Shown piece by piece: positions 49,258-57,700 of a stretch of 64,000 bases of DNA. The stretch is from positions 1,426,001-1,490,000 of the forward strand of contig OZ244254.1 of the NCBI GenBank assembly GCA_965217205.1. Direction: 5' to 3'. A program made the translations under genes and the position numbers. The notes under the pieces were generated by a model. The model saw only the letters and a program-made list of their open reading frames with translations, had not been told where the DNA came from and searched no databases. Position 1 is the stretch's first letter; each line of letters begins with the position of its first letter. The stretch comes from Maricaulis sp947259345 (GTDB lineage: Bacteria > Pseudomonadota > Alphaproteobacteria > Caulobacterales > Maricaulaceae).

Positions 49258-51432
49258 TCAGCCATTACTGTCCGTCAGGACAGGTGGCTGGTCATGCTTG
49301 AGGGCATGGCCGCGTCCCGACAGGGATGGGTTTGTCATGAAATAGGCGTGTGCACTAAAAGGCTTATCGACATTGGCCGTGTCCACGCGCCGATAATCGC
49401 CCTCGCCATCCATATACCAGGACTGGTCAGTATCATTGATGTTGGCGACCATGATCTGGTCGAGCACCTGGCGATGCACGGTCGGGTTCTGGATCGGGCA
49501 GAGATGCTCGACGCGCCGGTCGAGATTGCGGGGCATCCAGTCGGCCGAGGAGATATAGAGTTTGGCCGCCGGTGACGGCATCGCCTTGCCATTGGCAAAG
49601 CAAACAATGCGAGAATGCTCGAGAAAACGCCCGACGATGGATTTGACCCGGATATTGTCCGACAGGCCCGGAATGCCGGGGCGCAGACAGCAGATCCCGC
49701 GAACGACCAGCTCGACCCGCACACCGGCCTGGCTGGCCCGGTAGAGCGCGTCGATAATCTCCGGATGAACCAGCGAGTTCAGCTTGGCCCAGACCGCCGC
49801 CGGCAGGCCCTCGCCCGCATTGACGATTTCCTGTTCGATATGCTCGAGAATGGTTTCCTTCATGCCGATCGGCGACACCGCCAGACGCTCGAGATTGTCG
49901 GGCCGGGCATAACCGGTGACATAGTTGAACACCCGGCCGGCATCGCGGCCAAAGGCCGGATCGGCGGTGAAGAGCGACAAATCGGTGTAAATCCGCGCCG
50001 TGATCGGATGGTAATTGCCGGTGCCGAAATGGGCGTAGGTGCGAAGGTCGGAGCCCTCCCGGCGGACCACGAGCGAGATCTTGGCGTGGGTCTTGTATTC
50101 GATGAAGCCATAGACGACCTGGACGCCGGCGCGCTCGAGGTCGCGGGCCCATTTCAGATTGGCTTCCTCGTCAAAGCGCGCCTTGAGCTCGACCAGGGCG
50201 GTGACATTTTTTCCGCTTTCCGCCGCCTCGATCAACGCCGCCACGATCGGACTGTCCTTGGAGGTCCGATAGAGCGTCTGCTTGATCGCGATAACGTCCG
50301 GATCCGCCGCCGCCTGGCGCAGGAATTCCACCACCACATCGAAACTCTCATAGGGGTGATGGACGATGATGTCCTTCTCGCGAATGGCCGAGAAGCAATC
50401 GCCGCCATGGTCGCGAATCCGTTCCGGATAGCGTGGCTCATAGGGCGTGAATTTATGCTCGGCACGGTCGTCCGGGATCAGCTGCGAGACTTGCGACAGG
50501 CCCAGCAAGCCGGAGACCGGAACAATGTCCTGCGGTCCGGCATGCAGGTGCTGGACAATCAGATCACGCAGGGCCGGTGACATTCCCTCATCCAGCGTCA
50601 GCCGGACCACAACGCCGCGACGGCGCTGCTTGAGCAGGTTTTCAAACTCCAGCATGAGGTCTTCGGATTCTTCCTCAACCTCGATATCGCTGTCGCGGAT
50701 CACCCGGAAACTGCCCTTGCCAACGACCTCATGCCCCGGGAAAAGCGCGTCGACGAACATGGTCAACACGCTCTCAAGCGTCATGAAGCGCCTCGATGGG
50801 CGCCCCCCATCCTTGGCGGGACGTGTGGGCAGTTCGACGAAGCGCTTCACACCACTGGGCAGTGGAATCAATGCATTCATCAACTTGCCCGTGCCCTTTT
50901 TGCGCAGCTGCAAGGCCAGCGCGAAGCCGAGATTGGGGATGAAGGGAAAGGGATGCGCGGGATCGATCGCCAGCGGCGTGATCACCGGAAGGGTGTGTTT
51001 CAGGAAATCACCACGCAACCAGGCCTCGTCGGTCTTCGACACCTGGCTGGGCTCAAGCACCTTGACGCCGACCTTGCCGATCTCGGTTTTGAGGGCGCGC
51101 CACAGGACTTGCTGGCGGATCATCAACTCGCCGGCGAGCGCATGGATCTTTTCCAGCTGCTCCGCCGGCGTCAGGCCATCAATACTGGTCGAGGAGACGC
51201 CATTGTGGACCTGCGCCCGCAGGCCGGCCACACGGACCATGTAGAACTCGTCCAGATTGCTGGCCGAGATCGAGAGGAAACGCAGGCGCTCGAACACGGG
51301 GTGGTTGGGATTGGCGGCCTCGTCCAGTACCCGCATGTTGAAACGCACCCAGGACAGTTCGCGGTTCAGGAACCGCTCGGGCGTTTCCATCAAACTTTCC
51401 GTCTCGGCGAATTCGCCCACGGGAACATTCAT
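49258..51432 (-). CDS. ppk: Polyphosphate kinase
   Basis: A 724-residue PPK1 that builds polyphosphate from ATP. PPK N-domain with ERFLNRELSWVRFN (20-33), head domain, then the two catalytic C domains with autophosphorylated His449 in KTHAKISLVVRRE and His606 in FLEHSRIVCF (positions from the chosen start). The start ATG at 51432 overlaps the hdaA stop (ATGA). Order hdaA-ppk-ppx suggests an operon linking replication-initiation control with polyphosphate, as in some relatives. Confidence 0.97.
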   Translation of the reverse strand: MNVPVGEFAETESLMETPERFLNRELSWVRFNMRVLDEAANPNHPVFERLRFLSISASNLDEFYMVRVAGLRAQVHNGVSSTSIDGLTPAEQLEKIHALAGELMIRQQVLWRALKTEIGKVGVKVLEPSQVSKTDEAWLRGDFLKHTLPVITPLAIDPAHPFPFIPNLGFALALQLRKKGTGKLMNALIPLPSGVKRFVELPTRPAKDGGRPSRRFMTLESVLTMFVDALFPGHEVVGKGSFRVIRDSDIEVEEESEDLMLEFENLLKQRRRGVVVRLTLDEGMSPALRDLIVQHLHAGPQDIVPVSGLLGLSQVSQLIPDDRAEHKFTPYEPRYPERIRDHGGDCFSAIREKDIIVHHPYESFDVVVEFLRQAAADPDVIAIKQTLYRTSKDSPIVAALIEAAESGKNVTALVELKARFDEEANLKWARDLERAGVQVVYGFIEYKTHAKISLVVRREGSDLRTYAHFGTGNYHPITARIYTDLSLFTADPAFGRDAGRVFNYVTGYARPDNLERLAVSPIGMKETILEHIEQEIVNAGEGLPAAVWAKLNSLVHPEIIDALYRASQAGVRVELVVRGICCLRPGIPGLSDNIRVKSIVGRFLEHSRIVCFANGKAMPSPAAKLYISSADWMPRNLDRRVEHLCPIQNPTVHRQVLDQIMVANINDTDQSWYMDGEGDYRRVDTANVDKPFSAHAYFMTNPSLSGRGHALKHDQPPVLTDSNG

Positions 51433-52115
51433 GCCGCGTCTCCAGTTTCGGACCAACTGTCCAGGATTTCGCGCGCAATGGCGCGGGTGATCGGGGTCTT
51501 CTTGACCAGGGCCAGCTTGTCCATGCGTTCGGCCAAGACGCGCACTGCCGCGACGGAGCGTTCCATTCGTGGCAAGAGATAGTCTATCACGCCCGGGCGA
51601 ACCGGCGCGCCCCTGTCGGCCAATTGTTTTTCCATCATCCGGGTCAAAAGCGCATCATCGGCCTCATTGAGATCGACATGCACCAAGGCCCGCAGGCGCG
51701 AGGCCAGATCCGGCAGTCTGGCCGGCCAGTACACCGGCAAGGTTCGCGCGGTCAGGAGCAAGGCGGGTATATCACCCTCTGCAGCCCGATTGAGCAGATG
51801 AAAGAGCGCATCCTCGTCGACCCCGCGATCGACATCCTCGATCACCAGCAAGGCGTCCGCCGCCAGCGTGCTCATCTGACCGGCGAGCGCCGCCGCGGGC
51901 AGGATGAGGGCCTGGTTCTGCAAGGCCCAGATCGCCGCAAGGTGGGATTTCCCGGCCCCTTCCGGCCCGATCAGTGCCATCACATTGCGCGGCCAGTCGT
52001 CAGAACGGGACAGGACATCGCGGGCAGCGGCATTCGACGGGCCAAGCATGAAGGCGGCCTCGGAGAAGTCCTCGCGCGCCGGAAGGTCCAGCGCCATTTG
52101 CGGTGTCATCGCCAT
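51429..52115 (-). CDS. hdaA: HdaA, DnaA-related replication regulator
   Basis: A 228-residue DnaA-like AAA+ protein without the DNA-binding domain IV. Near the N-terminus, Q6-M-A-L-D-L11 is a sliding-clamp binding motif, as expected for Hda proteins that promote DnaA-ATP hydrolysis (RIDA). Degenerate Walker A GPEGAGKS (50-57), Walker B LLVIEDVDRG (89-98), sensor and R-finger areas (ASRLRALVHVDL). Start at MAMTPQMAL; the frame continues upstream through the DUF2066 gene in antisense register, which is not coding. It ends overlapping ppk. Confidence 0.92.
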   Translation of the reverse strand: MAMTPQMALDLPAREDFSEAAFMLGPSNAAARDVLSRSDDWPRNVMALIGPEGAGKSHLAAIWALQNQALILPAAALAGQMSTLAADALLVIEDVDRGVDEDALFHLLNRAAEGDIPALLLTARTLPVYWPARLPDLASRLRALVHVDLNEADDALLTRMMEKQLADRGAPVRPGVIDYLLPRMERSVAAVRVLAERMDKLALVKKTPITRAIAREILDSWSETGDAA

Positions 52116-52135
52116 GGCATCAGCCGTCGCATGCC

Positions 52136-53233
52136 CTATTGCTCGGACAGGACCACCCAGCCCAGTCCGGGATGTTCTTCCAGCGTCGCACCGCGCTCGG
52201 CAAGCTCCGAGACCAGCTGATCCAGCTGCCCGCGATAGTCCACCACCATGCGCGCACCATCGCGCGACATGGCATCCAGCTGGGCGCCTTCGACCAGCGA
52301 AGCACGGCTGAGTGCGTCCTGCAGACGCCGCCATTCTTCCAGGCCACCATAGAGAACGGTCACGCGCATTGAGGTCGTCTCGAAATCGCGCACGACAGAG
52401 CGGCGCTTCCAGTCCTCCTCTCGGTCCGTGACAAAACTCCGGGCCGCGTCGCGCCAGCCACCGTAAACCGTTTGCGGCCCCCATGTATCGACTACCAGTT
52501 CGCCGTCCGTCTCGATCGAAACCAGATAGCCACCGAAGCGGCGGATACCATCGCGCTCCCCAGCGCGCAGAACCGCAATCCGATTGAGGCCAAACATGGC
52601 GGCCGTATCGCGCAGCGCCATCTCGTCCAGTTGCAAGGCCTGACGGGCGGAAATGGGCACGGAATTGCCAGAACGCGACGGCACGATGACCGGGGTCAGC
52701 GCGTGGCTGAAATTCTGGTCCGAAAACGCGGCGCGCCAAGGATTGTTTTCCCACAGCGAGAACCCGCTCTCACCCTCATGCACAGGCAAGACGAGGAGCG
52801 GCCGCGACTGCGACTCGACATAGGGCACGCCGTAGGCGGCCATGACCCGGCGAACCGCACGCGGATCGAAGGTAACGTCCAGTTCCGCCAGGTAGCGCGT
52901 GGCGCTGCGCTGCTCGTTCGAAATCTCCAGTCCGGCAATCATCTCGGCGATGAGCGCGTCGTCCAGCGCCAGGCCGGAAACCATCTCTCCGGTTTCAGAG
53001 AGATGGGCCTCAAGCTCCAGCGCGGTTCCGGCGCGGTCCTCGGCCAGTGTCAGGCGCTCAACCAGGCGCCGGGCGGCATCCAGTTGCCCCTGCCGCATCG
53101 CGGCCGTCTGGGCCTGGAGGGCATTCCCGGCAGTGGCATCGATTTCGACCCCGGTGACAGTGTAGGGGTCTTCCGCCCGGGCCGCCGGAAGGCAGGCGAG
53201 GCTCAGGCTAAGCACGGCGAGAATGAAACGCAC
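52136..53233 (-). CDS. DUF2066 secreted protein
   Basis: A 365-residue protein with signal peptide 1-20 (ending ARA; MRFILAVLSLSLACLPAARA). The DUF2066 region covers most of it (residues about 22-260, with VTGVEIDATAGNALQAQTAAMRQGQLDAARRL at the start). The start is GTG at 53233, with AGGAG 8 bases upstream. Function unknown; it is often found before hdaA in alphaproteobacteria. It is divergent from purM and ends 20 bases before hdaA. Confidence 0.88.
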   Translation of the reverse strand: MRFILAVLSLSLACLPAARAEDPYTVTGVEIDATAGNALQAQTAAMRQGQLDAARRLVERLTLAEDRAGTALELEAHLSETGEMVSGLALDDALIAEMIAGLEISNEQRSATRYLAELDVTFDPRAVRRVMAAYGVPYVESQSRPLLVLPVHEGESGFSLWENNPWRAAFSDQNFSHALTPVIVPSRSGNSVPISARQALQLDEMALRDTAAMFGLNRIAVLRAGERDGIRRFGGYLVSIETDGELVVDTWGPQTVYGGWRDAARSFVTDREEDWKRRSVVRDFETTSMRVTVLYGGLEEWRRLQDALSRASLVEGAQLDAMSRDGARMVVDYRGQLDQLVSELAERGATLEEHPGLGWVVLSEQ

Positions 53234-53363
53234 GGTGGCGACTCCTGTAACTTGGGCTTTGGGCGCACTATAACGACCCGCTGTCGGGCGTGAAGCCCGC
53301 GGCTTGCGTCCGGGGCGTGTTTCGACATACACCGCGCCTGATTTTACAGACTGGGGAAACGGC

Positions 53364-54404
53364 ATGTCCGGAACCGGAAACGACGATCGCCCGAACGGGC
53401 TGACCTATGCCGACAGCGGCGTCTCCATCGATGCCGGCGACGCGTTGGTCGACCGCATCAAGCCGCTGGCCGCAATGACGCGCCGCGCGGGCGCCGCAGC
53501 CGACCTCGGCGGATTCGGCGGCGCATTTGATCTCAAGGCGGCAGGCTACACCGATCCCATCCTGATTTCCGGCACGGACGGTGTCGGCACCAAGCTCAAG
53601 CTGGCGATTGCCACCGGCAAGGTCGACACGGTCGGCATCGATCTGGTCGCGATGTGCGTCAATGACGTGCTGGCCCAGGGGGCCGAACCGCTCTTCTTCC
53701 TCGACTACCTGGCCTGCTCGAAGCTCGATCCGGCTCGCGGCGAAGCCATTGTTTCCGGCATTGCGGCCGGCTGCAAGGAAAGCGGCTGCGCGCTGATCGG
53801 TGGCGAAACGGCGGAAATGCCGGGCATGTATGAGGGCGATGATTTCGATCTGGCCGGTTTTGTCGTCGGGGCCGCCGAACGCGGCCGTCTCCTGCCGGAC
53901 CATGACGCCATGGCCGCCGGTGATGTCCTGATCGGGCTTGCCTCTTCCGGCGTCCATTCGAACGGCTTCTCGCTGGTCCGCAAGGTTGTCGAACTGGCCG
54001 GGCTGGACTGGTCCGACGAGGCGCCCTTCGCGCCGGGCCAGACACTGGGGGAGGCCTTCCTCGCGCCGACGCGTCTCTATGTGAAAGCCTGCCTGCCGCT
54101 GATCAAGTCGGGGCTGTTGACCGGCCTGGCCCACATCACTGGCGGTGGCCTGGTCGAGAATCCACCGCGCATGACGCCGGATCATCTGGTGCCGCATATC
54201 GACTATGACGCCTTCACCCTGCCGCCCGTCTTCCAGTGGCTGGCAGAGACCGGTGGCATTTCCGCTCACGAGATGCACCGCACCTTCAACTGCGGTGTCG
54301 GCATGCTGCTCGCGGTCAGCCCGCAGAATGTGGATGCGGCGATGGAAGCGCTTGCGCTGACCGGCGAGACCGCCATGATCATCGGCGAACTCAAACCGGC
54401 CTGA
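53364..54404 (+). CDS. purM: Phosphoribosylformylglycinamidine cyclo-ligase
   Basis: A 346-residue purine enzyme forming AIR from FGAM with ATP. Typical segments are GLTYADSGVSIDAGDALV at 12-29, SGTDGVGTKLKLA, GGETAEMPGMY and HITGGGLVENPPR. Start at MSGTGNDDRP with GGGG 8 bases upstream; a 20-codon upstream extension has no ribosome site. It is 16 bases before purN, as in many bacteria. Confidence 0.97.
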   Translation: MSGTGNDDRPNGLTYADSGVSIDAGDALVDRIKPLAAMTRRAGAAADLGGFGGAFDLKAAGYTDPILISGTDGVGTKLKLAIATGKVDTVGIDLVAMCVNDVLAQGAEPLFFLDYLACSKLDPARGEAIVSGIAAGCKESGCALIGGETAEMPGMYEGDDFDLAGFVVGAAERGRLLPDHDAMAAGDVLIGLASSGVHSNGFSLVRKVVELAGLDWSDEAPFAPGQTLGEAFLAPTRLYVKACLPLIKSGLLTGLAHITGGGLVENPPRMTPDHLVPHIDYDAFTLPPVFQWLAETGGISAHEMHRTFNCGVGMLLAVSPQNVDAAMEALALTGETAMIIGELKPA

Positions 54405-54420
54405 CGCGAGGAGCACCCAA

Positions 54421-55071
54421 ATGGCGAAGACCAAGATCGCCGTGCTCATCTCCGGGCGCGGTTCCAATATGCAGGCTCTGATTGACGCCACGCGGGACGA
54501 GAATTTTCCGGCGGAGATTGTGGTTGTCGTGTCCAATAATCCCGACTCACCGGGCCTCGAGATTGCCCGCGCCGCGGGCATCGAGATCGATGTCGTCAAT
54601 CATCGCGACTTCGATGACCGCGAGGCTTTCGAGGAAGCGCTGGACGCGACCATCAAACTCTATGGCGCGCGCATTGTCTGCCTGGCGGGCTTCATGCGCA
54701 TCCTGACGCCCTCATTCACCGAGCGCTGGCGCGATCTGTTGATCAATATCCACCCCTCCCTCCTGCCGGCCTTCAAGGGCCTTCACACGCATGAGCGGGC
54801 GCTGGAAGCGGGCGTCCGCATCCATGGCTGTACAGTGCATTATGTGCGCCCGGAAATGGATGACGGCCCGATTATCGGCCAAGCCGCCGTGCCGGTCTTG
54901 CCGGGAGATACGCCAGAAACGCTGGCCGAGCGCGTCCTGCAGGCCGAACACAAGCTCTACCCGCAATGCGTGGCTCTGGCCTGCTCCGGCAAGGCGCGCG
55001 TCGCGGGCGAACGCGTGCGCCTCCAGGTCCGCGAATTCGGTGCCGAATTGCTGATGAACCCGCACGATTGA
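54421..55071 (+). CDS. purN: Phosphoribosylglycinamide formyltransferase
   Basis: A 216-residue enzyme transferring formyl from 10-formyl-THF to GAR. MAKTKIAVLISGRGSNMQAL start; catalytic N109 and H111 in LINIHPSLLPAFKG and D147 in VRPEMDDGP. GAGGAG lies 6 bases upstream of the start. It is cotranscribed with purM. It ends 34 bases from the convergent TetR gene. Confidence 0.97.
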   Translation: MAKTKIAVLISGRGSNMQALIDATRDENFPAEIVVVVSNNPDSPGLEIARAAGIEIDVVNHRDFDDREAFEEALDATIKLYGARIVCLAGFMRILTPSFTERWRDLLINIHPSLLPAFKGLHTHERALEAGVRIHGCTVHYVRPEMDDGPIIGQAAVPVLPGDTPETLAERVLQAEHKLYPQCVALACSGKARVAGERVRLQVREFGAELLMNPHD

Positions 55072-55105
55072 TTATCGGGCCCGCGGCGTCTCGCGCAACT
55101 CACAC

Positions 55106-55696
55106 TCAGGACGGCTTTGTAATCGCCAAACGCGCCAGACGTTTCATTTCAGCGACATAAGCCACTTGCGCCCAGCCACAGCCCTCTACGAGCTGTTCCC
55201 AGTTGCGTATGGACAGCAGTGTCCAAAGCAGATCGGTCGCGGCAGAAGCGGGATGCTGAGCTGACAGCTCATTGTCACTCGCAAGGGCGTTGACTGCCGC
55301 CTCGCAGCCTTCCCGCAAAGCCGTCATCCGGTCGTCCCAGGCCAGGCGTGCGGCCTCGTCACCGGGCGCCATCTCCAGCAGTGCGCGGCAAACCGGATGG
55401 ACGACCGGAATGTAATTGCCCCATGCCTCGATGAACGCGTCCAGGCGTTCCAGACCGCATGACGCCTGCCGGCTGGCAGCCAGCCGCGCATCAATCTCGC
55501 TACGCGCATCGATAAAACGGGTCACCGCGACCAGCAGCTCGGCCCGGTTGGAGAAATGCAGATAGACCGCCTGGCGGCTGACGCCGGCTGCCTTCGCGAC
55601 ATCGCTCATTCGGGTTTGGCCGCCATCACCCTCTTCGAGCAATCGCCAGCACGCCTGCAGGATCCGGTCCCGCGTTGACCTCCTGTCATCCGCCAT
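55106..55696 (-). CDS. TetR-family regulator divergent from NmrA-like gene
   Basis: A 196-residue TetR repressor: helix-turn-helix at about 5-50 (TRDRILQACWRLLEEGD..., MSDVAKAAGVSRQAVYLHFSNRAELL). The ligand domain is helical with several Trp residues. The start at MADDRRST has GGGGAG 8 bases before; an upstream frame to 55765 runs into the operators. It most likely represses the divergent NmrA/DUF1772 operon and itself via the operators at 55758-55817. Confidence 0.9.
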   Translation of the reverse strand: MADDRRSTRDRILQACWRLLEEGDGGQTRMSDVAKAAGVSRQAVYLHFSNRAELLVAVTRFIDARSEIDARLAASRQASCGLERLDAFIEAWGNYIPVVHPVCRALLEMAPGDEAARLAWDDRMTALREGCEAAVNALASDNELSAQHPASAATDLLWTLLSIRNWEQLVEGCGWAQVAYVAEMKRLARLAITKPS

Positions 55697-55757
55697 CTGC
55701 GCATCTCCCCGCTTCCACGACCCGTCCGCCGGGTGAGCGTCCGCCAGTCTGATATCA

Positions 55758-55774
55758 CTTGACACTATGTCAAG
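55758..55774. promoter_or_regulatory. Putative TetR operator (17 bp)
   Basis: CTTGACACTATGTCAAG is a perfect palindrome with 7-base arms and a CTA spacer, in the 134-base divergent region. Confidence 0.7.
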
Positions 55775-55782
55775 GTCGTGTC

Positions 55783-55817
55783 ACTTGACGCGATGTAAAC
55801 TTTACATCACGTCAAGT
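55783..55817. promoter_or_regulatory. Putative TetR operator (35-bp inverted repeat)
   Basis: ACTTGACGCGATGTAAA (55783-55799) and TTTACATCACGTCAAGT (55801-55817) are complementary except at one position, around a single C. It lies 13 bases before the NmrA-like start and shares the TTGAC/GTCAA half-sites with the 17-base palindrome. Confidence 0.75.
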
Positions 55818-55830
55818 CACGGAGATTTCG

Positions 55831-56691
55831 ATGCCTCACACAACCACCCCGACCGAAACCCTCATCATCGGCGCAACCGGCAAGACCGGCCGCCATATCG
55901 TTCAACAGCTGCAGGCCGCGCATCATTCGGTGCGGATTGGCTCGCGCCAGGCCGAACGGCCTTTTAGTTGGCAGGATCGCGAGGGCTGGCCCGATGCGCT
56001 GCAAAATGTCCGCGCCGCCTATATCGCCTATGCACCGGACTTGGCCGTACCGGGCGCACAAGCGGATATCGCCGCATTCGTCGAAGCTGCCCGGCAAGCC
56101 GGCGTCGAGCAGCTCGTCCTGCTCTCGGGACGCGGCGAAGCCGAAGCGCAAGCCAGCGAAGAGATCGTCATGACGAGCGGGCTGCGCTGGACGATCATCC
56201 GGGCCAGCTGGTTTTTCCAGAATTTTTCCGAAGGCGCCTTCCAGCCCATGGTCGCCGCCGGTGAACTTCCCCTCCCGGTCGGTCAGACACCCGAGCCCTT
56301 TATCGACGCGCGGGACATTGCCGATATCGCGGTCGCCGCACTGACCAGCGTAGAGCATGACGACGAGCTCTATGAAGTCACAGGCCCGCAAGCGCTCACA
56401 TTTGGCGCGGTCGCTAAGTTGATCTCCGCGCACGTCGGCAAACCTGTTGCCCATATCGACATCCCTCATGCCGACTTTTTGCACGGTGCCCGCCAGGCCG
56501 GCCTGCCCGCAGACCATGTCTGGCTGCTCGACTATCTGTTCAGCACGGTCCTGGACGGCCGCAATGCGGTCACCACCGACGGGGTCGAGCGCGCGCTGGG
56601 CCGCAAGCCCCGCAGCTTCGCAGATTTCGTGGCCTCGCTGCCGGAGACTGTCTGGATGCCAGCACCAACCGAGACAGAGTCGGCGGCATGA
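55831..56691 (+). CDS. NmrA-like NAD(P)-binding protein
   Basis: A 286-residue atypical short-chain dehydrogenase. Nucleotide-binding loop IIGATGKTGRHI at 12-23, SGRGEAEAQ (about 98-106), and a C-terminal helical part. The usual catalytic YxxxK is not evident, so it may sense NAD(P)H redox state or act as a reductase on an unknown quinone, like NmrA/QorB relatives. It is preceded by GGAG and overlaps the DUF1772 gene by ATGA (56688-56691). Confidence 0.87.
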   Translation: MPHTTTPTETLIIGATGKTGRHIVQQLQAAHHSVRIGSRQAERPFSWQDREGWPDALQNVRAAYIAYAPDLAVPGAQADIAAFVEAARQAGVEQLVLLSGRGEAEAQASEEIVMTSGLRWTIIRASWFFQNFSEGAFQPMVAAGELPLPVGQTPEPFIDARDIADIAVAALTSVEHDDELYEVTGPQALTFGAVAKLISAHVGKPVAHIDIPHADFLHGARQAGLPADHVWLLDYLFSTVLDGRNAVTTDGVERALGRKPRSFADFVASLPETVWMPAPTETESAA

Positions 56692-57164
56692 GTATCCTCA
56701 CCCTCGCCGCTCTCGGGCTAGGCCTCATGGCCGGGCTGGTCGCCGGTATTTTCCTCGCCTTCTCCGACTTCGTCATGCGCGGTCTGGCTTTGGCTGGCGC
56801 CGATGCCGGGGCGGCGGCCATGCGTGGCCTCAACCATACCGTCTACGGCTCGAAATTCCTGCTCATGCTGCAAGCCTTGCCGCTGCTGGCCCTGGCTGCA
56901 GCGGGAGCGGCATTCCTGCTGGATCGTTCCGACATGGCGGCCTGGCTCGGCTTCGGGGCCGTCAGCCATATCGCACTCGTCATGTTGGCGACACTGACCC
57001 GCAATGTGCCGATGAATACCCGGCTCGAAAACCTCGCCAGCGATGCGCTGGGCAGCGCCACCTATTGGCCCGACTATGTCAGCCGCTGGACCGGGTGGAA
57101 TCATGTCCGCACGCTGGGTGCCATGATCAGTTGTGTCTGTTTCCTCATGGCGTCTGCCGCGTGA
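56688..57164 (+). CDS. DUF1772 (anthrone oxygenase-like) membrane protein
   Basis: A 158-residue protein with four hydrophobic segments (about 4-25, 56-76, 84-104 and 137-155) and the loop TRNVPMNTRLENLASDA typical of DUF1772; DWxxWN-like SRWTGWNHVRT follows. The family includes fungal anthrone oxygenases, but bacterial members are uncharacterised. It forms a two-gene unit with the NmrA-like protein under TetR control. ArfB follows after 67 bases. Confidence 0.85.
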   Translation: MSILTLAALGLGLMAGLVAGIFLAFSDFVMRGLALAGADAGAAAMRGLNHTVYGSKFLLMLQALPLLALAAAGAAFLLDRSDMAAWLGFGAVSHIALVMLATLTRNVPMNTRLENLASDALGSATYWPDYVSRWTGWNHVRTLGAMISCVCFLMASAA

Positions 57165-57231
57165 GTGAGGGCAAGGCCTTGCGAGCGCGCCTGAAAACAC
57201 GGCAAGTAGGGGCGCACTCGCGAGGCCGGAC

Positions 57232-57651
57232 ATGTTGATCGCCGACACTATTCTGATTGACGAGGCAGAGATCGAGGAGCGTTTCATCCGCGCCTCTGGT
57301 CCCGGTGGTCAGCATGTCAACAAGACGGAAAGCGCCGTCCAGCTTCGCTTTGACCTCGCCGGCAACACCACCCTGCCCGAAGTCGCGAAACGGCGCCTGG
57401 TGCGCCTTGCTGGCTCGCGCATGACCAAGGACGGCGCCCTGGTCCTGCGCGCCGACACCCATCGCGAACGCGAGCGCAATCGGGCCGAGGCGAGAGACCG
57501 GCTTCGAAAACTGATCGAACAGGCGCTGATCGCGCCAAAACCGCGCAAGAAGGCGCGGCCCTCCCTCGCCTCGATGAAACGCGTGAAGACGGCCAAGGCC
57601 CAGAAGTCGCAGAGAAAATCCTTGCGCAAGCGGCCTGGCTCCGAGGACTGA
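57232..57651 (+). CDS. arfB: Peptidyl-tRNA hydrolase ArfB (YaeJ)
   Basis: A 139-residue release factor-like protein that rescues ribosomes stalled without stop codon. G25-G26-Q27 in SGPGGQHVNK is the catalytic motif; the class-I codon-recognition domain is absent. The basic C-terminal tail (about 100-139, KPRKKARPSLASMKRVKTAKAQKSQRK) inserts into the mRNA tunnel, as in ArfB and human ICT1. Length agrees with E. coli YaeJ (140). Confidence 0.94.
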   Translation: MLIADTILIDEAEIEERFIRASGPGGQHVNKTESAVQLRFDLAGNTTLPEVAKRRLVRLAGSRMTKDGALVLRADTHRERERNRAEARDRLRKLIEQALIAPKPRKKARPSLASMKRVKTAKAQKSQRKSLRKRPGSED

Positions 57652-57700
57652 GTGCTGAGAGTCAACCGTCGAGGGCTAAGCGTCCAGCGCGTCCAGTCGC

